Below, one piece after another: positions 56,422-64,000 of a stretch of 64,000 nucleotides of DNA (its first letter is position 1; each line of letters opens with the position of its first letter). Source of the DNA: Bacillota bacterium (GTDB lineage: Bacteria; Bacillota_I; Bacilli_A; Izemoplasmatales; Hujiaoplasmataceae); NCBI GenBank assembly GCA_018816905.1, contig JAHIVB010000012.1:62001-126000 (forward strand). Direction: 5' to 3'. The notes beneath the pieces were generated by a model that saw only the letters and a program-made list of their open reading frames with translations, ran no database searches and was not told where the DNA came from. The translations under genes were made by a program, and so were the position numbers.

Positions 56422-58382
56422 TAGTGTTTAACCTCATGATCGCCTTCGACTTTTGGCATCTCTGGCATTTTAATGGCATCGGAAGCCAAGACGTCATCGA
56501 ATCTGCCAAGTTTTCCTGTAGCGACGATTTCATCGATGTCTTCTCTTGTTAATGTTTCAACTTCAAGCAAGTAATGAGAAATCTTTTTCAACAGGTCTAG
56601 ATTTTCAGTAATGACTTTTCTTGCAAGCTCGTAGGACTCATGAATGATTCCGCGAACTTCTTTATCAATTTCAGTAGCTATTGCCTCTGAGAAGTTTTTA
56701 TCTTTTCCGTAATCCCTTCCCAAAAATACAGCGCCAGTATTTTGTTCGTAAGTCACCGGTCCGAGGTTTTCGCTCATTCCATATTCCGTAATCATGGAAC
56801 GCGCAATCGTCGTTGCCCTTAGTAAATCATTGTGGGCTCCGGTGGAAATCTCATTGAATGTAATCTCTTCCGCGACGCGTCCACCAAGTAGACCTGTAAT
56901 CATTTCAAGCAAGTCTTTCTTGGTTTGAAGGAATGCATGTTCTTCCTCAGGAAGCATTAGGTTATATCCTCCGGCTTGTCCACGAGGAATGATCGTTACT
57001 TTATGAACGATATTCGCATGAGTAAGTTTAATACCGATAACTGCATGTCCTGCTTCATGGAACGCAATAAACTCTCGTTCCTTTTTTGAAAAGACACGGG
57101 ATTTTTTTGCAGGGCCCATCATGACTCTGTCTACAGCCTCGTCAATATGTGCAAGTTCGATTTGTTTTTTGTTTTCTCTTGCGGCGAGCAATGCAGCTTC
57201 ATTCATTAGGTTTTCTAAATCGGCTCCAGTAAATCCTGGTGTTCTTCTTGCTATTTCTTCAAATGTAATTTTAGGGTTGATTTTTTTCTTTCGAGAATGA
57301 ACTTTCAGTATTTCAACTCTTCCCTTGATGTCTGGAGTGCCTACAAAGATTTGACGGTCGAAACGACCCGGTCTCATCAATGCTGGATCCAATATGTCAA
57401 CACGGTTGGTTGCGGCTAAAACGATAACCCCTGAGTTGTGTCCAAAACCATCAAGTTCAACAAGCAATTGATTCAAAGTTTGTTCTCTTTCGTCATGTCC
57501 ACCACCAAGACCGGTTCCTCTTTGTCTACCGACAGCATCAATTTCATCGATGAAGAGGATGCAAGGTGCGTTTTGTTTCGCTGTCTTGAACATGTCTCTT
57601 ACTCGACTTGCGCCGACACCGACAAACATTTCAAGGAAGTCAGAACCACTAACGAAATAGAATGGGACATTCGCTTCGCCGGCAACGGCTCTTGCGATTA
57701 ATGTTTTACCGGTTCCTGGAGGGCCAACAAGCAAAACGCCCTTTGGAATTCTCGCTCCAAGTTCGATGTATTTTTTGGGGTTCTTCAAGAAGTCAATAAT
57801 TTCTTGAAGTTCTTGTTTTTCTTCTTCAGCGCCTGCGACATCATCAAAAGTCGTTTTTTGACCCTTGGATAGTTTTGCGCGGCTTTTTCCAAAATCAAAT
57901 GCTTGTTTGTTGGCATTGTTACCGCCTCTCATCATGAAGATGAAGAATATGACGATTCCACCGATTAGCAAGATTGGGAATATAATATTAATGAAACTAT
58001 AAGCCGGTGCTGGAATGTAGGTATAAATAACATCATTAGCTGAAATGCCGTCAGAATTAAATCCTGAAATAATGACAAACATATTGTCAAATTCTGTATC
58101 GTTTGCCAAATAAGTGATGTAGGTGCGTTCATCTACGAGAGTACCACTTACTTTGTATCCTCTATAGTTGGTGTCACCTAGAGGAGTAACCTCAACGGTT
58201 GCGACACCTTCTCCAGCTAAAACAGCTTCAAATTGGGAATTGTTGAGCTCGATGGGAGCGTTCAAATTCCCAAAATTGAAAACGATGATTAATAATATTG
58301 TCACCAATAGTGATATAAACAACAAATGCGATGTTCGATTACTGAAAGGTTTTTTGATTTGTGAATTTTTGTTTGTTGGCAT
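56421..58382 (-). CDS. ftsH: ATP-dependent membrane zinc protease FtsH
   Basis: FtsH degrades misfolded and regulatory membrane or soluble proteins. The 653-residue protein has two membrane helices (about 19-37 and 128-151) flanking an extracellular domain, an AAA ATPase domain with Walker [10 protein letters not shown] near residue 215, Walker [10 protein letters not shown] and the second region of homology [10 protein letters not shown], and the zinc protease motif [10 protein letters not shown] near residue 440. AAAGGAG precedes the ATG. The order tilS-hpt-ftsH is conserved in Firmicutes. Confidence 0.97.
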   Translation of the reverse strand: MPTNKNSQIKKPFSNRTSHLLFISLLVTILLIIVFNFGNLNAPIELNNSQFEAVLAGEGVATVEVTPLGDTNYRGYKVSGTLVDERTYITYLANDTEFDNMFVIISGFNSDGISANDVIYTYIPAPAYSFINIIFPILLIGGIVIFFIFMMRGGNNANKQAFDFGKSRAKLSKGQKTTFDDVAGAEEEKQELQEIIDFLKNPKKYIELGARIPKGVLLVGPPGTGKTLIARAVAGEANVPFYFVSGSDFLEMFVGVGASRVRDMFKTAKQNAPCILFIDEIDAVGRQRGTGLGGGHDEREQTLNQLLVELDGFGHNSGVIVLAATNRVDILDPALMRPGRFDRQIFVGTPDIKGRVEILKVHSRKKKINPKITFEEIARRTPGFTGADLENLMNEAALLAARENKKQIELAHIDEAVDRVMMGPAKKSRVFSKKEREFIAFHEAGHAVIGIKLTHANIVHKVTIIPRGQAGGYNLMLPEEEHAFLQTKKDLLEMITGLLGGRVAEEITFNEISTGAHNDLLRATTIARSMITEYGMSENLGPVTYEQNTGAVFLGRDYGKDKNFSEAIATEIDKEVRGIIHESYELARKVITENLDLLKKISHYLLEVETLTREDIDEIVATGKLGRFDDVLASDAIKMPEMPKVEGDHEVKH

Positions 58383-58394
58383 GTGGGTTCTCCT

Positions 58395-58937
58395 TTACTT
58401 CTTGTAGACGGATTGTTTGAGGACGCCGACATAAGGCAAATTACGGTAATACTCGTCATAGTCCAGTCCGAATCCAACGACAAATTCTTTTGGAATCTTA
58501 ACCCCGATGTATTTTGGTTCAAAAGGTGTTACTCTTCCTTCTGGTTTGTCGAGAAGAGTAGCCACTTCAACTGATTTTGCACCGCGGTGAATTAATAGTT
58601 TGCTAATGACCTCGATTGTTTTTGCAGTATCGACGATGTCTTCGGCAATAATGACGTCGCGTCCCGCGACGGAAGAATCAAGATCTTTTGTTATTTTAAC
58701 ATCTCCTGATGATGAAACACCTCCATGATAACTGGCAACACCCATCAATTGAATTTCACAATACAAATCGATGTGTTTAATCAGTTCGGACATGAAAGGA
58801 ATGCACCCTTTAAGGAGACCTAAAATAATTGGTTTTTTTCCTTGATAATCTTGTGTGATTTGTTTTCCGAGACGTTTTGCTATCTCTTTGATTTCATCTT
58901 CACTAACAAGTACTTTTTCGATATCTTTTTCGAGCAT
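58395..58937 (-). CDS. hpt: Hypoxanthine phosphoribosyltransferase
   Basis: Hpt converts hypoxanthine or guanine with PRPP into IMP or GMP. The 180-residue protein has the PRPP-binding loop IIAEDIVDTAKTI near residue 97, the N-terminal region IILGLLKGCIPFMSEL and the C-terminal FVVGFGLDYDEYYRNLPYVG, all strong family marks. AAAGGA precedes the ATG. It lies between tilS and ftsH, as in Bacillus. PRPP would come from prs in this window. Confidence 0.97.
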   Translation of the reverse strand: MLEKDIEKVLVSEDEIKEIAKRLGKQITQDYQGKKPIILGLLKGCIPFMSELIKHIDLYCEIQLMGVASYHGGVSSSGDVKITKDLDSSVAGRDVIIAEDIVDTAKTIEVISKLLIHRGAKSVEVATLLDKPEGRVTPFEPKYIGVKIPKEFVVGFGLDYDEYYRNLPYVGVLKQSVYKK

Positions 58938-58941
58938 AGTT

Positions 58942-60267
58942 TTATCCTTTCAAATAGGTGATGTATACCTTATTTAAATGTTCTTTGTCTTCAAATTTAT
59001 ATAAGTTAGGAATGTATACGATTTGCTTCTTTGAATCAAGAATCAAAGGAAGAGTATTTCTGGATTTCATTGGAATCTTTTTGTCAATTAGCAGATCTTT
59101 CAGTTTTTTCGATCCATAAGGGTAGATCAAAGTATCTTTCGTTTTACGATTTCTAATTGTAATTGGAAAGAATGAATCTAAATTATTATACCATAAATCT
59201 ATAGATTTACCACTATTAATGTCTGGCATTTTTGAAATTATGACTTTGTCTCCACTAGGTAAATGAACCGTACCATAGTCCTCGAGAATGAATTCATAAG
59301 GAGAAAAATCTTCTTCATTGTTTTGAAAACGCAACAAATCATATGCTTTATATACATAAACCAAATTTGAAATTCTTTTTTGTAAGTTTGGCTTTTTTGA
59401 AGAAATCAAACCGATGATCTGATTCATGTTTTTTTCTGATAATTCAGTCTTGTTGTTGCTAATGGAATTCACCGTTTTAATGATGATTTCCTTTTGTACA
59501 ATCATCGTTTCTTGGAGAAATTTGGTGATTGAAAAAGTATGAATACCGTCATTAATTAAAACATGATTTTTAAGAAAAAGATTCGCTTGTTGAAGCACCA
59601 ATTCGTATGCAGATGAGAGATACTCAGAGAACTGGTTGATTTTTTCAAGAACAGCGGGATTTTCTTCTTTTAAAAGAGGAAGGACATTATGTCTAAAACG
59701 ATTACGTGTATAATCGTTTGATTGATTCGATTCGTCTTCTTGAAAATCAATATGATGTTCTTTTGCGTATGCAATGATGTTCTCTTTTGTTTCATCTAGA
59801 AGGGGCCTTACCAAAGATAAATCTTTGTATAAAGTGGTGTCCTTCATTCCGGAGTATCCAATGAAACTCGAACCTCTTGTCAAACGCATTAAAATCGTTT
59901 CCGCTTGATCGTCAAGATGATGAGCAAGGGCGACCTTAGAGGCATTCACCTTTTTAGCATATTGATAGAATTTTTGATAACGCTCGTCACGAGCTACCAT
60001 CTGAAAGTTTTCATTTGAATAGTTATCAAAATCATAGGACTGAAAAGGAAGATTATGTTCCTTTGAAAATTCCTCGACGAATCTCTGGTTCTGGTCACTT
60101 GTCAACCGTTTATGGTAGTTCATGTGAACGACATGAAGAACAAGGTTCATACTCTTTTTGAGAGAGATGAGTTGATTGAGAAGGACCATCGAATCGACTC
60201 CGCCACTGACTGCTACGACGACGATGTCAGAAGGAGTAAATAGCGCGGTATTAAATTTTAGTTTCAA
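58942..60267 (-). CDS. tilS: tRNA(Ile)-lysidine synthetase
   Basis: TilS converts C34 of the minor tRNA-Ile (CAU anticodon) to lysidine, so it reads AUA. The 441-residue protein has the PP-loop VAVSGGVDSMVLL near residue 15, HHLDDQAETILMRLTRG near 115 and a TilS C-terminal domain (about 330-440). The TTG at 60267 is chosen because GAGGTGA precedes it; an in-frame GTG at 60276 lies inside that site. It leads the tilS-hpt-ftsH operon. Confidence 0.95.
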   Translation of the reverse strand: MKLKFNTALFTPSDIVVVAVSGGVDSMVLLNQLISLKKSMNLVLHVVHMNYHKRLTSDQNQRFVEEFSKEHNLPFQSYDFDNYSNENFQMVARDERYQKFYQYAKKVNASKVALAHHLDDQAETILMRLTRGSSFIGYSGMKDTTLYKDLSLVRPLLDETKENIIAYAKEHHIDFQEDESNQSNDYTRNRFRHNVLPLLKEENPAVLEKINQFSEYLSSAYELVLQQANLFLKNHVLINDGIHTFSITKFLQETMIVQKEIIIKTVNSISNNKTELSEKNMNQIIGLISSKKPNLQKRISNLVYVYKAYDLLRFQNNEEDFSPYEFILEDYGTVHLPSGDKVIISKMPDINSGKSIDLWYNNLDSFFPITIRNRKTKDTLIYPYGSKKLKDLLIDKKIPMKSRNTLPLILDSKKQIVYIPNLYKFEDKEHLNKVYITYLKG

Positions 60268-60420
60268 ACTCGTCACCTCACAGTTACTTTTTACAATACC
60301 ATTGTATCATTTTTCACCGAAAAGTTCACTATATCTCGCAAAAGAGCAAGTAGAATTGTATCAAGTTTTTGTGATGGTTTTGTGGTTGAAACATTGGGAT
60401 GCTCGCAGTTATAAAAAATA

Positions 60421-60429
60421 TGATATAAT
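60421..60429 (+). promoter_or_regulatory. Extended -10 promoter of maf
   Basis: TGATATAAT is a perfect extended -10 box, 24 bases before the chosen maf start. Confidence 0.65.
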
Positions 60430-60453
60430 TAATGATTGAAAGGTGGGATACTT

Positions 60454-61017
60454 TTGAAAAAACTAATACTTGCGAGCAACTCTCCAAGAAGAAAAGAATT
60501 ATTGGATCTATTGAAATTGGATTATGAGATTATCACATCCGATGTGGAAGAAATCATCGATGAAAACATTCCTTTTGAAGATGTAGTCATGGATTTGGCT
60601 TTTCAAAAAGCCGCAGGTGTATTTCGGTCCAATAAAGATCGGGTTGTCCTGGGGTTTGATACTTTAGTTCTTCTTGAAGGTGAACTGCTTGGAAAACCTA
60701 AATCAGAAGAAGACGCGAAACAAATGCTAAGAAAACTATCAGGGAAAACCCACTTTGTGATTACCGGATGTGCTATCATTTCAAACCGCTTATCAAAATC
60801 TTTTTATGAAAAAACTCGTGTTACTTTTATTGAACTGTCAGATAAAGAAATCGAAGATTACGTTTCTTCAAAAGAGCCCATGGATAAAGCTGGAGCCTAT
60901 GCTATTCAAGGGTTGGGATCCAAATTCATACAGAGTGTCAATGGTGATTTTTTCACCGTGATGGGATTGCCTGTATCGAAATTGTATCAAGAACTAAAAC
61001 AACTTGAATTGCTTTAG
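60454..61017 (+). CDS. maf: Maf-like nucleotide pyrophosphatase
   Basis: Maf proteins hydrolyse non-canonical or canonical nucleoside triphosphates (often dTTP/UTP) and affect septum formation when overproduced. The 187-residue protein has the start LILASNSPRRKELLDLL, the catalytic VLGFDTLVLLEGELLGKP near residue 63, and DKAGAYAIQGLGSKFI near 145. The TTG at 60454 is preferred because AAAGGTGGG precedes it and the protein then starts MKKLILASNS. It is followed by the M48 protease 15 bases later. Confidence 0.92.
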   Translation: MKKLILASNSPRRKELLDLLKLDYEIITSDVEEIIDENIPFEDVVMDLAFQKAAGVFRSNKDRVVLGFDTLVLLEGELLGKPKSEEDAKQMLRKLSGKTHFVITGCAIISNRLSKSFYEKTRVTFIELSDKEIEDYVSSKEPMDKAGAYAIQGLGSKFIQSVNGDFFTVMGLPVSKLYQELKQLELL

Positions 61018-61032
61018 AAAGTAGGTAAAATC

Positions 61033-62271
61033 ATGTTCACAACTTACGGCATCATCGTATTGGTTTTATTTCTTGCCCCACTATTTTTTAACATATTCGT
61101 ATCGTTGAAAAATTATCAAAACAGGAGTCAACCGATTCCCGAACATTTATCTGATATTTACCCTGAATCAAGATATCAAAAGTGGTTAAAATACTTCATG
61201 ACGAATTTCAAATTTGAATTATTGAAACAGTTATTAAACGCTGTATTGATTCTTATTCTTCTATTTGCCGGTGTGTTTTCTTGGATTTATACACACATTG
61301 CGTTGCTCACGCAAAATCCAGATTTACAAGTCTTGTTTTTCGTCGGTGTGTATTTCTTTCTTTCATTTATATCAGAGACGATTTATGGATATTATCAAAC
61401 TTTTAAAATCGAAGACAAATTTGGATTCAATACGACATCAAAGAAGACATTCTGGCTTGATCGCTTCAAAGGGTTGATTCTGTCTATCGTATTTGGTGGC
61501 GGGCTTCTTTATTTGGTCAGCGTGTTATTTTCTCATCTCAACTCGATTTTTTATCTTATAACCTTCTTTGTTCTCTCGTTTATTCTCGTGTTTGTCAATT
61601 TGATCTATGTTAAGTGGATTGTCCCAATCTTCAATAAAATAACACCTTTAGAAGACGGAGAATTAAAAAATGCGATTATGGACTTCTCGAAAAAAGTAGG
61701 ATATGAAATCGGTAAAATCGGAATCCTTGACGCATCGAAGAGATCCACAAAACTGAATGCCTATTTCTCAGGCTTTGGAAAAACAAAGCAAATTGTATTA
61801 TATGACACTTTAATTCAAAAAATGTCTATAGAAGAAATCGTTGCTGTTCTTGCTCACGAAGTCGGACATTATCATCATAAAGACATCATTACCGGAATGA
61901 TGAGATCCTTGGTAATATTGGCGGGTTATCTCGGGTTGCTTTACGTTACCTTAAATATCCAAGGTTTTTATACAGCTTTTGGATTTGACAATTCTTTTCT
62001 TGGTTTTGGATTGATTCTTTTTATGGTTTTACTTTCTCCGCTTGAAATTCTTCTTGGATTCTTACTAAATTACATCTCGCGAAAACGAGAGTATCTAGCG
62101 GATGCTTATAGCGCAAAACATTATAAGCCCGAAGCGATGATATCTGCTTTGAAGCTTTTAGCTAAGAATAATTTTTCCAATTTAACGCCTCATCCACTGT
62201 ATGTAAAATTGATGTATTCTCATCCATCGACCGGAGACCGAATTATCGCACTTGAAAAGTTTTTGTCCTAA
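61033..62271 (+). CDS. M48 family membrane metalloprotease (Ste24-like)
   Basis: This 412-residue membrane protein resembles the CAAX protease Ste24 (M48A) more than HtpX: several membrane helices, then the zinc motif VLAHEVGHYHHKDI near residue 280 and the third ligand region RKREYLADAYSAKHY near 355. LNAYFSGFGKTKQIVLYDTLI is a typical M48A stretch. The cellular role in bacteria is unclear, probably membrane-protein quality control like FtsH. AGAAAGTAGG precedes the ATG at a slight distance. Confidence 0.9.
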   Translation: MFTTYGIIVLVLFLAPLFFNIFVSLKNYQNRSQPIPEHLSDIYPESRYQKWLKYFMTNFKFELLKQLLNAVLILILLFAGVFSWIYTHIALLTQNPDLQVLFFVGVYFFLSFISETIYGYYQTFKIEDKFGFNTTSKKTFWLDRFKGLILSIVFGGGLLYLVSVLFSHLNSIFYLITFFVLSFILVFVNLIYVKWIVPIFNKITPLEDGELKNAIMDFSKKVGYEIGKIGILDASKRSTKLNAYFSGFGKTKQIVLYDTLIQKMSIEEIVAVLAHEVGHYHHKDIITGMMRSLVILAGYLGLLYVTLNIQGFYTAFGFDNSFLGFGLILFMVLLSPLEILLGFLLNYISRKREYLADAYSAKHYKPEAMISALKLLAKNNFSNLTPHPLYVKLMYSHPSTGDRIIALEKFLS

Positions 62272-62282
62272 CGAACTTTTAC

Positions 62283-62311
62283 TTGCATTTAAAACTATTG
62301 TTTGGTATAAT
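62283..62311 (+). promoter_or_regulatory. Promoter of rpmE
   Basis: TTGCAT (62283-62288), a 17-base spacer and an extended -10 TGGTATAAT (TATAAT at 62306-62311). Confidence 0.72.
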
Positions 62312-62334
62312 ACGTTTTGCGAAAATAACTTACT

Positions 62335-62352
62335 ATGAAAAGTGATTTTCAT
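62335..62352 (+). promoter_or_regulatory. Hairpin in the rpmE leader
   Basis: ATGAAAA and TTTTCAT form a perfect seven-pair stem with a four-base loop, ending six bases before the ribosome binding site. L31 genes in several phyla carry structured leaders thought to bind L31; whether this is one is not established. Confidence 0.45.
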
Positions 62353-62372
62353 GGCAGAAGGAGATAATGACG

Positions 62373-62591
62373 ATGAAAAAAGGAATCCATCCTAAATATC
62401 AGACGATCACCGTAACATGTTCAACTTGTGGCAACACATTCGAAACCGGATCTACACAAAAAGAAATTCGTGTGGACACATGCTCGAATTGCCATCCATT
62501 CTATACCGGAAAACAAAAAACAGCTATGGCTGCCGGAAGAATTGACAAGTTCAACAAAAGATACGGAATTGACGAAACAGAAAATAAATAA
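62373..62591 (+). CDS. rpmE: Ribosomal protein bL31, zinc-binding type
   Basis: bL31 sits at the ribosomal subunit bridge. The 72-residue protein starts [20 protein letters not shown] and has four cysteines (CSTCG and [13 protein letters not shown]), so this is the zinc-binding type that serves as a zinc store. The ATG at 62373 is preferred because AAGGAG then lies at good spacing; ATG 62367 is also in frame. It precedes tdk, as in Bacillus. Confidence 0.95.
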   Translation: MKKGIHPKYQTITVTCSTCGNTFETGSTQKEIRVDTCSNCHPFYTGKQKTAMAAGRIDKFNKRYGIDETENK

Positions 62592-62594
62592 ACA

Positions 62595-62622
62595 AAAAAA
62601 AGCCATATCATATGGCTTTTTT
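62595..62622 (+). terminator. Intrinsic terminator after rpmE
   Basis: AAAAGCCATA pairs with TATGGCTTTT around a three-base loop, with a T run. Confidence 0.9.
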
Positions 62623-62666
62623 AATTGCCATTTTGTATAATAATTTCGTGAACCAGGGGGGATAGT

Positions 62667-63281
62667 ATGTATATAAAACAAAGAGACGGATGGATTGAAG
62701 TCATTACAGGGCCAATGTTCGCCGGAAAGACTGAAGAGTTGATTCGTCGTGTCAAACGCCTTGAGTATGCGAAACAAAATATCATTGTTTTTAAGCCCTT
62801 AATCGATAATCGATACGCGGAAAACGAAGTTGTATCACATAACAACAATCGGACCCGTTCCATTAACATCAATTCCGCAAAAGAGATTATGGATTATGTT
62901 GATGATTACACAGAAGTTGTCGCTATTGATGAAGTTCAGTTTTTGGACGAAGATGCCGTTGAGATTTGCGAATATCTCGCCAATCACGGGATCAGAGTCA
63001 TCGTTAGTGGACTTGATCGTGATTTCCGTGGAGAGCCTTTTACTTTTATGCCTAAGCTTCTGGCTTTGGCAGAAGACGTTACCAAACTATCCGCCATTTG
63101 TGTTAAATGTCATACTCCTGCAACAAGAACTCAAAGAATCATTAACGGAAAACCTGCAAGTTATGATGACCCCATCATTTTGGTCGGAGCACAAGATTCC
63201 TATGAAGCAAGATGCAGACATTGTCATGACGTGCCTGGAAGACCACAAATCTATGAAAAGTTTATTGTAAAAAATGGATAA
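62667..63281 (+). CDS. tdk: Thymidine kinase
   Basis: Tdk phosphorylates thymidine (and deoxyuridine) with ATP and so salvages nucleosides from DNA. The 204-residue protein has the P-loop [12 protein letters not shown] near residue 15, the Asp/Glu pair [11 protein letters not shown] near 90, the lasso-loop region and the four zinc cysteines in CVKC and CRHC. The length matches type II enzymes. A TATAAT at 62636-62641 probably drives it. It overlaps tadA by eight bases. It would suit the surface nuclease genes elsewhere in the window. Confidence 0.97.
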   Translation: MYIKQRDGWIEVITGPMFAGKTEELIRRVKRLEYAKQNIIVFKPLIDNRYAENEVVSHNNNRTRSININSAKEIMDYVDDYTEVVAIDEVQFLDEDAVEICEYLANHGIRVIVSGLDRDFRGEPFTFMPKLLALAEDVTKLSAICVKCHTPATRTQRIINGKPASYDDPIILVGAQDSYEARCRHCHDVPGRPQIYEKFIVKNG

Positions 63282-63732
63282 AGATTTATACTTCATGGAA
63301 GAAGCCCTCAAAGAAGCTTTACTTGCCGCTTCGAAGGGAGAAGTCCCTGTTGGATGTGTGATTGTAAAAGACGAAGAAATCATCGCTAGGGGTCATAATA
63401 TGCGTGAGACAAGCAATCACGTATTCATGCATGCCGAGATGATTGCGATTGATATCGCCTGCAAGAAACTTGCTTCTTGGCGACTTGACGATTGCACAAT
63501 CTATGTTACCCTAGAACCTTGCGCAATGTGTGCCGGCGCAATGATTCAAGCAAGAGTCAAACGTTTGATTTATTCGACAAAAGAACCAAAAAGCGGAGTT
63601 CATCAATCCATCACTAATTTATTTAGCCTTCCATTCAATCACGAAGTCATTGTTGAATCTGGTCTTTTGGAAGATAAATCAAGTGAAATGTTAAAGGAAT
63701 TCTTTCGCTCATTGCGTAATCAAAAAAGTTGA
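63274..63732 (+). CDS. tadA: tRNA-specific adenosine deaminase
   Basis: TadA converts A34 to inosine in tRNA-Arg (ACG). The 152-residue protein has the zinc and catalytic motif HAEM (His53, Glu55) and PCAMC (Cys83, Cys86), and the flanking EVPVGCVIV and [15 protein letters not shown] that are typical of TadA rather than other deaminases. It overlaps the end of tdk. It directly precedes the SRP RNA gene, the same order as in Bacillus. Confidence 0.95.
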   Translation: MDKDLYFMEEALKEALLAASKGEVPVGCVIVKDEEIIARGHNMRETSNHVFMHAEMIAIDIACKKLASWRLDDCTIYVTLEPCAMCAGAMIQARVKRLIYSTKEPKSGVHQSITNLFSLPFNHEVIVESGLLEDKSSEMLKEFFRSLRNQKS

Positions 63733-63756
63733 AAATCAGTCGATTTATGATATAAT
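63729..63756 (+). promoter_or_regulatory. Promoter of the SRP RNA gene
   Basis: TTGAAA (63729-63734), a 16-base spacer and an extended -10 TGATATAAT (TATAAT at 63751-63756). Confidence 0.85.
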
Positions 63757-63763
63757 AATGGTT

Positions 63764-63882
63764 GAATCTCTTATGAAGCATCTTCACTCAATAGGTATCC
63801 ACGAATTAGGTCAGGTCTTGACGGAAGCAGCCTTAAGTAAGGTATTTATGTGGGTGGAGATGCTTCATCAGAGATTCTTTTT
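63764..63882 (+). ncRNA. ffs: Signal recognition particle RNA (bacterial small type)
   Basis: The conserved apical domain that binds Ffh is visible: GGTCAGG then GACGGAAGCAGCC (63809-63832). The 5' and 3' ends pair as GAATCTCT with AGAGATTC and, after a small offset, TGAAGCATCT with AGATGCTTCA, giving one long hairpin of about 115 bases followed by TTTTT that also terminates transcription. It has a strong promoter, and follows tadA as in Bacillus. With Ffh and FtsY it targets membrane proteins. The exact ends were estimated from pairing and the -10 box. Confidence 0.93.
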
Positions 63883-63897
63883 CACAGGAGGACACGA

Positions 63898-64000
63898 ATG
63901 GCAATTGTTTTTTTAGATTTAGACGGAACTTTGCTTTACAAAGGCAAGCCTGCGCCAAGAGCATTGGAAGCCATCAAAAAGTTGAAGAAAAAAGGACACA
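63898..64000 (+). CDS. HAD-family hydrolase, start only
   Basis: The first 34 codons before the window ends show MAIVFLDLDGTLLYKGKPAP, the DxDGT active-site motif of HAD phosphatases of the Cof/sugar-phosphatase type. AGGAGG precedes the ATG. Substrate and length are unknown because the gene runs off the window. Confidence 0.85.
   Translation, partial: MAIVFLDLDGTLLYKGKPAPRALEAIKKLKKKGH

Overview
The window is an AT-rich, densely packed bacterial chromosome segment with Firmicutes-type genes, strong sigma-A-like promoters and many intrinsic terminators. TGA is used as a stop (for example at the end of the PhoP gene, 2716-2718), so the Mycoplasma code does not apply. Low GC, spoVG without visible sporulation genes, rpoE (delta), a T-box, numerous lipoproteins with threonine-rich tethers and a cluster of secreted nucleases together suggest a wall-less or Mollicutes-related lineage such as Acholeplasma, Haloplasma or Izemoplasma. 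This placement is an inference.

Layout. 1-4424: phosphate uptake and sensing (pstA end, pstB, phoU, phoPR). 4617-6207: a UvrX-type Y-family polymerase with a YolD-like partner, then an 870-base AT-rich stretch without a sound gene. 7076-9325: ispE, spoVG, prs. 9355-11482 (minus): a MATE exporter with its TrmB-type regulator. 11604-13225: T-box and asnS. 13301-14788: a lipoprotein metallophosphatase. 14820-17329 (minus): an unknown protein, NfeD, RDD and SPFH membrane proteins. 17497-23822: a TtcA-like enzyme, a parS-like site, mnmE, an orphan PTS enzyme I N-terminal domain, dnaX-ebfC-recR.

24316-40635 is the most distinctive part: a sugar-type ABC importer, a large binding lipoprotein, a thermonuclease lipoprotein, a 1631-residue Ig/OB-fold lipoprotein, a second OB/lamin-tail lipoprotein, a convergent endonuclease I lipoprotein, and then two NrnA-like DHH phosphoesterases. 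Read together these look like a system that binds and cuts extracellular nucleic acid at the cell surface, imports products and finishes short oligonucleotides inside. The phosphatase, Pst/Pho genes, a Na/Pi cotransporter, thymidine kinase and prs elsewhere in the window would fit the use of DNA as a source of phosphate and nucleosides.

40773-53538: Na/Pi cotransporter, ywiB-rpoE-pyrG, a PadR/HAAS regulatory pair, an M32 carboxypeptidase, tldD-tldE, fba and two unknown proteins. 53586-60267 (minus): tilS-hpt-ftsH-rqcP and znuA-like-lysS. 60454-64000: maf, an M48 protease, rpmE, tdk, tadA, the SRP RNA and the start of a HAD phosphatase. Many of these genes lie near oriC in Bacillus (mnmE, dnaX-ebfC-recR, tadA-scRNA, ispE-spoVG-prs, tilS-hpt-ftsH, rpoE-pyrG-fba-rpmE-tdk), and with the parS-like site this suggests an origin-proximal window. 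I saw no tRNA, rRNA, CRISPR array or intact insertion sequence.
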